From contig JAJPXI010000183.1 in assembly GCA_021205585.1 (NCBI GenBank), forward strand, positions 1 through 6,367: a stretch of 6,367 nt of DNA, read 5' to 3'. The DNA comes from Oscillospiraceae bacterium (GTDB taxonomy: Bacteria > Bacillota > Clostridia > Oscillospirales > Oscillospiraceae). The translations under genes and the position numbers were made by a program. Below the pieces are notes generated by a model that worked only from the letters and a program-made list of their open reading frames with translations, had not been told where the DNA came from and did not search any database. Shown here in pieces: positions 1-4,826 of the stretch; the first letter of the stretch is position 1; each line of letters begins with the position of its first letter.

Positions 1-42
1 AGTAAACGCAACATATCAAATGCCGGGTGTTGCGTTTACTTT
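1..42 (+). terminator. Candidate intrinsic terminator of an upstream gene outside the window
   Basis: Bases 1-13 and 28-40 are perfect reverse complements (13 bp), separated by a 14-nt loop. The inner CGCAACA/TGTTGCG part can act as the stem, and TTTACTTT (35-42) as the U-rich tail, paired back to the A-rich 5' arm. It lies before the S10 promoter and no coding sequence is seen here, so it most likely ends the preceding transcription unit (often tuf or the str operon in Firmicutes; not visible here). The tail is imperfect and the left context is missing, so a protein-binding palindrome remains possible. Confidence 0.5.
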
Positions 43-63
43 GGAAATTGAGGCGTTACTACC

Positions 64-119
64 AATTATAAAAAAATTATAAAAAACACTTGACATTGTC
101 CGGGGAGTTCTGGTATACT
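64..119 (+). promoter_or_regulatory. Strong sigma-A promoter of the S10-spc operon with UP-like element
   Basis: The -35 box TTGACA (90-95) is a perfect consensus. The -10 box TATACT (114-119) lies after an 18-bp spacer and is preceded by TG (111-112), giving an extended -10. Transcription should start near 125-127. Upstream, AATTATAAAAA occurs twice in exact tandem (64-74 and 75-85). That places two A/T tracts one helical turn apart at about -62 to -40, where an UP element contacts the RNA polymerase alpha C-terminal domains. This AT-rich block stands out against the GC-rich surroundings. I see no second promoter later in the window, so this one probably drives all thirteen genes. Confidence 0.88.
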
Positions 120-250
120 AGCAAATGCGCCTTTTGGCGCAGTGTGCGATGAGGCGGGAGATTGCGGTGAAAACCGGTAACTTCCGCGGAGTATGTCCGA
201 GCTTTGATTTCGGGCGGCTGAAGGTTTCTGTCCACCGCGTATATCGCCGT

Positions 251-289
251 GGGCGGGGGAACCGGCCCGCTTGTGAGCCGGTTTCTTTC
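251..289 (+). terminator. Candidate transcription attenuator in the S10 leader, with a competing hairpin
   Basis: Bases 258-266 pair with 277-285 (9 bp including one G-U, core CCGGC/GCCGG) around a 10-nt loop. The core is followed at once by TTTCTTTC (282-289), which resembles an intrinsic terminator with a broken U-tract. A second hairpin, GCGGG (253-257) with CCCGC (266-270), would put most of the 5' arm in its loop, so the two cannot form together. That is the layout of a terminator/antiterminator switch. The weak U-tract makes partial termination or pausing more likely than full termination. Confidence 0.4.
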
Positions 290-367
290 GTGTCCCGGAG
301 TGATACGCACGGGAACGTGTGCAGAATCTTCACCGTACGGAGCGAGCCGCCACTTCGTATGTATCAT

Positions 368-374
368 AAGGAGG
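368..374 (+). promoter_or_regulatory. Ribosome binding site fixing the rpsJ start
   Basis: AAGGAGG, a full match to the anti-Shine-Dalgarno core, lies 9 nt before ATG 384. It selects this start over the in-frame ATG at 249, which would add 45 residues unlike any S10. Confidence 0.95.
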
Positions 375-383
375 AAAACCATA

Positions 384-701
384 ATGGCAGCACAGAAAAA
401 AGAAACCATCCGCATCCGTCTGAAGGCCTACGACCATCAGCTGATCGACCAGTCCGCCGAGAAAATTGTGGAAACCGCCAAGCGCACCGGCGCGGCTGTG
501 TCCGGCCCCATTCCCCTGCCCACCAAGAAGGAGATTGTGACCATCCTGCGGGCCGTCCACAAGTACAAGGACTCCCGGGAGCAGTTCGAGCGCCGCACCC
601 ACAAGCGCCTGATCGACATCCTCAACCCCACCCCCAAAACGGTGGAGGCCCTGATGAGCCTGGAGCTCCCCGCGGGCGTGGAGATCGAGATCAAGCTGTA
701 A
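384..701 (+). CDS. rpsJ: 30S ribosomal protein S10 (uS10, NusE)
   Basis: S10 sits in the 30S head, and in bacteria it also acts as NusE, binding NusB and NusG in antitermination and transcription-translation coupling. The 105-residue product has the usual family length (about 102-105) and is recognisable throughout. It has the opening IRIRLKAYDHQLIDQSAEKI (residues 8-27), the GPIPLPTKK segment of the extended loop (about 41-49), the REQFERRTHKRLIDI block and the closing VEIEIKL. The start at 384 follows an AAGGAGG site with 9-nt spacing; the open frame continues upstream to 249, but that stretch is leader RNA. It is the first gene of the operon. A 127-nt structured spacer follows before rplC, unlike the tight junctions elsewhere in the window. 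No missing motifs or frameshifts are seen. Confidence 0.98.
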   Translation: MAAQKKETIRIRLKAYDHQLIDQSAEKIVETAKRTGAAVSGPIPLPTKKEIVTILRAVHKYKDSREQFERRTHKRLIDILNPTPKTVEALMSLELPAGVEIEIKL

Positions 702-828
702 AGCAGGCCAAAAACTTTGTCAGCACCGCAGTCCGCCGCGTTTCAGGCGGACGGGTCATGTCGGCGCAGCGCCGGGGAACGCCCCGTCTGCCCCGACCAA
801 TAACCTTTATTAAGGAGGAACAAACAAT
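702..828 (+). promoter_or_regulatory. Structured rpsJ-rplC intergenic RNA
   Basis: This is the only long gap inside the operon. A perfect 7-bp stem, GTCCGCC (731-737) with GGCGGAC (746-752), closes an 8-nt loop. A second element is closed by GTCGG (760-764) and CCGAC (793-797). It contains CGGGG (773-777), an AACG loop and CCCCG (782-786), with an internal loop between the two stems. No T-run follows, so these are not terminators, and no promoter boxes are visible. The rplC ribosome binding site AAGGAGG (812-818) lies 15 nt beyond, in an unstructured AT-rich stretch, 10 nt before the start. Possible roles are RNA processing, mRNA stabilisation or a ribosomal protein binding site; none is shown by sequence alone. 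Confidence 0.5.
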
Positions 829-1560
829 ATGGAAAAGGCCATTATCGGCAAGAAGGTCGGCATGACGCAGATCTTCAGCGAGGCCGGAAAGGTCGTCCCG
901 GTCACCCTCGTGGAGGCGGGGCCCTGCGTGGTCGTGCAGAAAAAGACCGAGGAAAAGGACGGCTACACCGCCGTGCAGCTGGGCTTCCAGGACGTGCCGG
1001 AGCGCAAGCTGACCAAGCCGGAGCTGGGCCACCTGAAAAAGGCCGGCGAGGGCGTGAGCAAAAAGGTTCTGAAGGAGTTCAGGCTGGACAACGCCGCCGA
1101 GCTGAACGTGGGCGACGAGATTAAGGCGGACACCTTCGCCGAGGGCGACCATGTGGACGTGACCGGCATCAGCAAGGGCCACGGCTACCAGGGCGTCGTT
1201 AAGCGCCACGGCGCGGCCCGCCTGAAGGAGAGCCACGGTACCGGCCCCGTCCACCGTCACGCCGGCTCCATGGGATCCAGCGCCGACCCCAGCCGTATCT
1301 TCAAGGGCAAAATCGGCGCCGGCCAGATGGGCAACGAACAGGTCACGGTTTTGAACCTGGACGTGGTGAAGGTGGACACGGAACTGAACCTGATCGCCCT
1401 GCGGGGCGCCATTCCCGGCCCCAAGGGGGGCATCGTGGAGATTCGCTCCACCGTGAAGAACATCGTCGAGGCCAAAGGCCCGGCCGCGGCCGCCAGCGTC
1501 AACCCGCAGAAGGCCTCCGCCCGCGTCAATCCCCAGAAGGCCTCCGCCCGGAACAAGTAA
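829..1560 (+). CDS. rplC: 50S ribosomal protein L3 (uL3) with C-terminal repeat tail
   Basis: L3 is an early assembly protein of the 50S subunit; it binds 23S rRNA and sends a loop toward the peptidyl transferase centre. The 243-residue product starts with IIGKKVGMTQIF, typical of the family. It carries the central loop GHGYQGVVKRHG (about 115-126), then RLKESHGTGPVHRHAGSMG and SRIFKGKIGAGQMG, and ends its core with IVEIRSTVK near residue 209. Bacterial L3 is usually about 205-215 residues, so about 34 residues are extra: an Ala-rich linker, then the 9-residue unit VNPQKASAR twice (224-232, 233-241), ending NK. The E. coli glutamine methylated by PrmB, in the GQ after GSI, is replaced by Ser here, as Firmicute L3 often lacks it. 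AAGGAGG at 812-818 sets the start. rplD follows after 19 nt. Confidence 0.98.
   Translation: MEKAIIGKKVGMTQIFSEAGKVVPVTLVEAGPCVVVQKKTEEKDGYTAVQLGFQDVPERKLTKPELGHLKKAGEGVSKKVLKEFRLDNAAELNVGDEIKADTFAEGDHVDVTGISKGHGYQGVVKRHGAARLKESHGTGPVHRHAGSMGSSADPSRIFKGKIGAGQMGNEQVTVLNLDVVKVDTELNLIALRGAIPGPKGGIVEIRSTVKNIVEAKGPAAAASVNPQKASARVNPQKASARNK
1498..1551 (+). repeat. Two-copy 27-bp tandem repeat at the 3' end of rplC
   Basis: Unit 1 is 1498-1524 and unit 2 is 1525-1551. They differ at three positions, and all three changes are synonymous, so both encode VNPQKASAR. This suggests an in-frame duplication kept under protein-level constraint rather than a very recent slip. It lies just before the stop codon at 1558-1560, after a GC-rich linker that includes the 12-bp palindrome CGGCCGCGGCCG (1481-1492). 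Confidence 0.95.
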
Positions 1561-1579
1561 GGAAAGGAGAGTATGAATC

Positions 1580-2203
1580 ATGCCTAAAGCAAATGTTGTC
1601 AACATGGCTGGCCAGCAGGTCGGCGAGATTGAGCTCTCCGAGGCCGTTTTCGGGATAGAGCCCAACGAGGCGGCGGTGCACGCCGCCGTGAAAAACCACC
1701 TGGCCAACTGCCGCCAGGGGACCCAGAGCAGCCTGACCCGCGCCGAGGTATCCGGCGGCGGCAGGAAGCCCTGGCGCCAGAAGGGCACCGGCCGCGCCCG
1801 TCAGGGCTCCACCCGGGCCCCCCAGTGGACCCACGGCGGCGTGGTGTTTGCCCCCAAGCCCAGGGATTACAGATACAGCCTGAATAAAAAGCTCAAGCGC
1901 CTGGCTTTGAAATCCGCCCTGTCCGCCAAGGCCGCCGAGGGCAACGTGGTGGTGGTGGACGGCCTGGAGCTGCCCGAAATCAAGACCCGGGCCATGAAGA
2001 ACTTCCTGGACGCCGTGGGCGCGAAGAAGGCCGTGGTCATCACCCCCCAGGTCAACGAGAACGTGGTCAAGTCCGCCCGGAACCTCCCCGGCGTGGTGAC
2101 CACCACCGCAAAGATCCTCAGCGTGTACGACATCGTCAACGCCGGCCAGCTGGTGGTCGATAAGGACGCGCTGGCCATCATCGAGGAGGTGTTCGCGCAA
2201 TGA
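1580..2203 (+). CDS. rplD: 50S ribosomal protein L4 (uL4)
   Basis: L4 binds domain I of 23S rRNA, and its long loop lines the constriction of the peptide exit tunnel. In E. coli it also represses its own S10 operon through the leader. The 207-residue product has the normal length. The tunnel loop is clear at about residues 55-98: EVSGGGRKPWRQKGTGRARQ, then APQWTHGG, then VVFAPKPRDY. The C-terminal half has the usual Rossmann-like stretches VVVVDGLELPEIKTR and VVITPQVNENVVKS. The start at 1580 is preceded by AAAGGAG (1563-1569) with 10-nt spacing. An out-of-frame ATG at 1573 opens only a five-codon frame and is too close to that site. The stop overlaps the rplW start by 4 bp. Autoregulation through this operon's leader is plausible but not shown. 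Confidence 0.98.
   Translation: MPKANVVNMAGQQVGEIELSEAVFGIEPNEAAVHAAVKNHLANCRQGTQSSLTRAEVSGGGRKPWRQKGTGRARQGSTRAPQWTHGGVVFAPKPRDYRYSLNKKLKRLALKSALSAKAAEGNVVVVDGLELPEIKTRAMKNFLDAVGAKKAVVITPQVNENVVKSARNLPGVVTTTAKILSVYDIVNAGQLVVDKDALAIIEEVFAQ
2183..2191 (+). promoter_or_regulatory. rplW ribosome binding site inside rplD
   Basis: GAGGAGGTG near the end of rplD encodes part of its C-terminal IEEVFAQ. Its GGAGG lies 10 nt before the rplW ATG at 2200. Together with the ATGA overlap, this makes re-initiation coupling between L4 and L23 likely. Confidence 0.85.
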
Positions 2204-2496
2204 AAACCGCTTACGACATTATCATCAAGCCGGTCATCACCGAGCAGTCCATGTCCATGACAGAATTGAAACGGTACACCTTCGAGGTGGCCAGGGACGC
2301 GAACAAGGTGGAAATCGCCAGGGCGGTGGAGGAGATTTTCGGCGTAAAGGTCGTCAAGGTCAACACCATCAATATGTACGGCAAGGAAAAGCGCGTGGGC
2401 CGTTACCCCGCCGGCCGCCGCAGCGCCCGGAAAAAGGCGATGGTCACCCTGAGCGACGATTCCAAGACCATCGAATTCTTCGAGGGCATGGTGTAA
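2200..2496 (+). CDS. rplW: 50S ribosomal protein L23 (uL23)
   Basis: L23 sits beside the exit of the peptide tunnel and is a docking site for trigger factor and the signal recognition particle. The 98-residue product has family-normal length. It opens with DIIIKPVITEQS, where Glu15 lines up by eye with the E. coli Glu18 that contacts trigger factor. It continues with YTFEVARDANKVEIARAVEE and FGVKVVKVNTINM, then a basic loop (GKEKRVGRYPAGRRSARKKA) and the C-terminal strand. The start overlaps the rplD stop (ATGA), and its ribosome binding site is inside rplD. The TAA stop at 2494-2496 is itself the first part of the next ribosome binding site, TAAGGAGG (2494-2501), for rplB. Confidence 0.98.
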   Translation: MKTAYDIIIKPVITEQSMSMTELKRYTFEVARDANKVEIARAVEEIFGVKVVKVNTINMYGKEKRVGRYPAGRRSARKKAMVTLSDDSKTIEFFEGMV

Positions 2497-2511
2497 GGAG
2501 GAAAGTGAACA

Positions 2512-3345
2512 ATGGCGATTAAGACCTATAAGCCCACAACGCCCTCCCGCCGCCATATGACGGTGAGCGCCTTCGAGGGCATCGACAAGAAGGCCAAGCC
2601 GGAGCGCAGTCTGACCGAAAATCTGAAGAAGAACGGTGGACGCAACAGCTACGGCCGCATCACCGTGCGCCACCGCGGCGGCGGCAACAAGCGCAAGTAC
2701 CGCGTCATCGACTTCAAGCGGGACAAGGAAGGCTCCGCCACCGTGCTGAATTTGCAGTACGACCCCAACCGCTCCGCCAACATCGCCCTGATTCAGTATG
2801 AGGACGGGGAGAAGCGGTATATCCTGGCCCCCGTGGGGCTGAAGGCCGGCCACATCATCATGACCGGCCCCGACGCCGACATCCTGCCCGGCAACTGCCT
2901 GCCCATCGCCAACATCCCCGTGGGCGAGCTGATCCACTGCATCGAGCTCTACCCCGGCAAGGGCGCCCAGCTGGTGCGCGCCGCCGGCGTGTCCGCCCAG
3001 CTGATGGCCAAGGAGGGCACCATGGCCCAGGTGCGGCTGCCCTCCGGCGAGGTGCGCTACATCCGCCAGGACTGTAAGGCCACCATCGGCCAGGTGGGCA
3101 ACACCGACCACGGCAACATCCAAATCGGCAAGGCCGGGCGCAAGCGCCACATGGGCTGGCGTCCCACCGTCCGGGGCTCCGTCATGAACCCCAACGACCA
3201 CCCCCACGGCGGCGGCGAGGGCAAGAGTCCCGTGGGGCGTCCCGGCCCCGTCACCCCCTGGGGCAAGCCCGCCCTGGGATATAAGACCCGCAAGACGAAG
3301 AACCGCACCGAGAAGTTCATCGTCAAGCACCGCAACAGCAAGTAA
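2512..3345 (+). CDS. rplB: 50S ribosomal protein L2 (uL2)
   Basis: L2 is a core 50S protein that binds 23S rRNA near the peptidyl transferase centre and supports subunit joining. At 277 residues it matches the usual 273-277. It has the N-terminal KTYKPTTPSRRHMTV, the RNA-binding GRITVRHRGGGNKRKYRVID (OB fold, about 49-68), the SH3-like middle domain, and the signature MNPNDHPHGGGEG (225-237), followed by GRPGPVTPWGKPALGYKTR. His230 probably corresponds to the catalytically important His229 of E. coli. The Asn at 228 replaces the Val most often seen in MNPVDHPHGG, a small variation. The ribosome binding site is fused to the rplW stop (spacing 10 nt), and the same arrangement leads into rpsS. 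Confidence 0.98.
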   Translation: MAIKTYKPTTPSRRHMTVSAFEGIDKKAKPERSLTENLKKNGGRNSYGRITVRHRGGGNKRKYRVIDFKRDKEGSATVLNLQYDPNRSANIALIQYEDGEKRYILAPVGLKAGHIIMTGPDADILPGNCLPIANIPVGELIHCIELYPGKGAQLVRAAGVSAQLMAKEGTMAQVRLPSGEVRYIRQDCKATIGQVGNTDHGNIQIGKAGRKRHMGWRPTVRGSVMNPNDHPHGGGEGKSPVGRPGPVTPWGKPALGYKTRKTKNRTEKFIVKHRNSK

Positions 3346-3360
3346 GGAGGTAGTAAAACA

Positions 3361-3630
3361 ATGTCCAGAAGTGTAAAAAAAGGCCCGTTTTGCGCCCCCG
3401 AGCTGCTCAAGCGCGTGGACGAGATGAACAAGACCGGGGAGAAGAAGGTTCTGAAGACCTGGAGCCGCGCTTCCACCATCTTCCCCTCCTTTGTGGGGCA
3501 CACCTTCGCCGTCCACGACGGGCGCAAGCACGTCCCCGTCTATGTGACCGAGGATATGGTCGGCCATAAGCTGGGGGAGTTCGCCCCCACCCGCACCTTC
3601 CGCGGCCACGCCGGCAGCAAGGCTAAGTAA
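3361..3630 (+). CDS. rpsS: 30S ribosomal protein S19 (uS19)
   Basis: S19 lies in the 30S head, forms a complex with S13 and contacts the A-site finger region of the 50S subunit. The 89-residue product is close to the usual 91-93. It shows the N-terminal MSRSVKKGPF, the WSRASTIFPSFVGHTFAVHDGRKHVPVYV core and the closing MVGHKLGEFAPTRTFRGHAG. AAGGAGG at 3344-3350 (fused to the rplB stop) is 10 nt before the ATG. rplV starts 11 nt after the stop. Confidence 0.98.
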   Translation: MSRSVKKGPFCAPELLKRVDEMNKTGEKKVLKTWSRASTIFPSFVGHTFAVHDGRKHVPVYVTEDMVGHKLGEFAPTRTFRGHAGSKAK

Positions 3631-3641
3631 GGAGGACAGAC

Positions 3642-3974
3642 ATGGAAGCCAAAGCTCAACTGAACTATCTGCGCATCTCCCCCCGGAAGGTGGGCATCGT
3701 CTGTGATTTGATTCGGGGCAAAAGCGTGGCCGAGGCCCGCGCCATCCTGAAGAATACCCCCAAGGCCGCCTGCGAGCCCCTGCTGAAGCTGCTGACCAGC
3801 GCAGAGGCCAACGCGGAGAACAACCACCAGATGGATCCGGAGCGGCTGTACGTCGCCGAAACCTACGCCAGCGGCGGCCCTATCATCAAGCGCATCCAGC
3901 CCCGCGCCCATGGCCGCGCGTTTCGGATCAACAAGCGCACGTCGCACGTCACCATCGTGGTGAGAGAGCGCTGA
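3642..3974 (+). CDS. rplV: 50S ribosomal protein L22 (uL22)
   Basis: L22 binds several 23S rRNA domains, and its long beta-hairpin forms part of the exit-tunnel wall near the macrolide site. The 110-residue product matches the usual 110-117. It begins with AQLNYLRISPRKVGIVCDLI and has KSVAEARAILKNTPKAA. The beta-hairpin segment is about residues 79-108: GPIIKRIQPRAHGRAFRINK followed by RTSHVTIVV. The ribosome binding site TAAGGAGG (3628-3635) is fused to the rpsS stop, with the ATG 6 nt beyond it. Unlike most genes here it ends in TGA, and GGGAGGAGG (3975-3983) follows directly as the rpsC ribosome binding site. Confidence 0.98.
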   Translation: MEAKAQLNYLRISPRKVGIVCDLIRGKSVAEARAILKNTPKAACEPLLKLLTSAEANAENNHQMDPERLYVAETYASGGPIIKRIQPRAHGRAFRINKRTSHVTIVVRER

Positions 3975-3989
3975 GGGAGGAGGAACAGT

Positions 3990-4826
3990 ATGGGACAGAA
4001 AGTCAATCCCCACGGGCTTCGCGTGGGCATCATCAAGGATTGGGACTCCAGGTGGTACGTCCGCAGCGAGCAGGTGGGCGACCTGATTGTGGAGGACTAC
4101 AATCTGCGCAAATACCTGAAAAAGAAGCTCTACGCCGCCGGCGTGCCCAAGATTGAAATCGAGCGCACCGCCGACAGAATCCGCATCTTCGTCCACTGCG
4201 CCCGGCCCGGCCTGGCCATCGGCAAGGGCGGCGAGATCATCGACGCACTGCGCAAGGATTTGGAGAAGAAGCTGGGCAAGAAGGTGTCTCTGGACATCGT
4301 GGAAGTGCGCAACCCGGATCTGAACGCCCAGCTGGTGGCCGAGAACATCGCCCAGCAGCTGGAAAAGCGCACCTCCTTCCGCCGGGCCATGAAAAACGCC
4401 ATGGGCCGCGCCATGCGCATGGGCGCCCTGGGCATCAAGACCCAGGCCTCCGGCCGCCTGAACGGCGCGGAAATCGCCCGGGTGGAGCATTACCACGACG
4501 GCACCATCCCCCTGCAGACCCTGCGGGCCGACATCGACTACGGCTTCGCCGAGGCCGCCACCACCTATGGCCGGGTGGGCATCAAGGTGTGGATTTATAA
4601 GGGCGAAGTGCTGACCCAGACCCTGCGCACCACCCCCCGTACCCTGGACACCAAGAACTATAAGGAGCGGGATCAGCGCCGCCGGAACGACCGCCGGAGC
4701 AACAACCGCAGCCGGAACAACAACAGCGGCGGCAGCCGCCAGGGGGGCGGTTCGCGTCCCCCCCAGGGCGGCGGCAGGAGCAATTCCGCGCCCCGCCCCG
4801 CCGCCAAGGAAGGAGGAGCAAACTAA
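3990..4826 (+). CDS. rpsC: 30S ribosomal protein S3 (uS3) with long basic C-terminal tail
   Basis: S3 is in the 30S head at the mRNA entry channel and contributes to mRNA unwinding and start-site selection. The 278-residue product begins MGQKVNPHGLRVGI. Its type II KH domain has the GXXG loop GKGG at 78-81, within LAIGKGGEII. The C-terminal S3 domain runs through RAMKNAMGRAMRMGALGIK and ends at GIKVWIYKGEVL, near residue 208. S3 from low-GC Firmicutes stops a few residues beyond that point (about 215-230 in total). Here another 70 residues follow, basic at first and then rich in Arg, Asn, Gly, Ser and Pro, with RRRNDRRSNN, GGGSR and QGGGRS pieces. The tail is probably disordered and RNA-binding. 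Its last codons carry the rplP ribosome binding site, and rplP starts at the base after the stop. Confidence 0.98.
   Translation: MGQKVNPHGLRVGIIKDWDSRWYVRSEQVGDLIVEDYNLRKYLKKKLYAAGVPKIEIERTADRIRIFVHCARPGLAIGKGGEIIDALRKDLEKKLGKKVSLDIVEVRNPDLNAQLVAENIAQQLEKRTSFRRAMKNAMGRAMRMGALGIKTQASGRLNGAEIARVEHYHDGTIPLQTLRADIDYGFAEAATTYGRVGIKVWIYKGEVLTQTLRTTPRTLDTKNYKERDQRRRNDRRSNNRSRNNNSGGSRQGGGSRPPQGGGRSNSAPRPAAKEGGAN
4810..4816 (+). promoter_or_regulatory. rplP ribosome binding site inside the end of rpsC
   Basis: AAGGAGG lies in the codons for the Glu-Gly-Gly of the S3 terminus, 10 nt before ATG 4827. The rpsC stop TAA (4824-4826) abuts this ATG with no gap, so ribosomes finishing S3 are placed to start L16. 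The need for this site constrains the last S3 residues. Confidence 0.9.

Larger units (their letters stand above)
120..383 (+). promoter_or_regulatory. Long structured 5' leader RNA of the S10 operon
   Basis: About 258 nt separate the predicted transcription start from rpsJ, with no supportable gene. Hairpins readable by eye are: 126-141 (TGCGCC, TTTT loop, GGCGCA) at the very 5' end; 165-176 (CGGT, GAAA loop, ACCG); 197-213 (CCGA/TCGG); 231-253 (CCAC, mismatch, GCG, TATAT loop); 258-285 (terminator-like, listed separately); and 306-321 (6 bp with a GGAA loop). Long-range pairs are possible between 213-219 and 345-351 (GGCGGCT/AGCCGCC) and between 301-306 and 361-366 (TGATAC/GTATCA), the latter ending just before the rpsJ ribosome binding site. 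S10 operons in other bacteria, notably E. coli, are controlled by L4 through their leader. Whether this leader binds L4 is inference, and I do not recognise it as a named RNA family. Confidence 0.6.

Noticed and set aside
249..383. N-terminal extension of S10 from an upstream in-frame ATG
   Set aside because: The added 45 residues do not resemble S10, no Shine-Dalgarno precedes 249, and AAGGAGG at 368-374 clearly selects ATG 384.
311..781. Shared GGGAACG in the leader (311-317) and in the rpsJ-rplC spacer (775-781), considered as a repeated protein-binding motif
   Set aside because: It is only seven bases long in GC-rich sequence, and it sits in different structural contexts (a GGAA loop in one, an AACG loop in the other), so chance is adequate.
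125..865. Long + strand open frame spanning the leader, rpsJ and the rpsJ-rplC spacer
   Set aside because: It runs out of frame across rpsJ, has no ribosome binding site (its ATG coincides with the predicted transcription start) and encodes an Arg/Pro/His-rich product typical of a GC-rich shadow frame.
1481..1492. 12-bp palindrome CGGCCGCGGCCG as a regulatory or recombination site
   Set aside because: It lies inside the Ala-rich linker codons of L3 and follows from GCC/GCG alanine codon use.
1573..1587. Tiny frame ATG AAT CAT GCC TAA overlapping the rplD start
   Set aside because: The ATG is only 3 nt from the Shine-Dalgarno, too close for efficient initiation; the L4 start at 1580 has ideal spacing.
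1867..3609. 580-residue minus-strand open frame (and similar long minus-strand frames at 691-1788 and 3540-5267)
   Set aside because: They lie antisense to clear ribosomal protein genes. Their Gly/Ala/His/Leu/Val-rich low-complexity translations are what high-GC third positions produce in the opposite frame.
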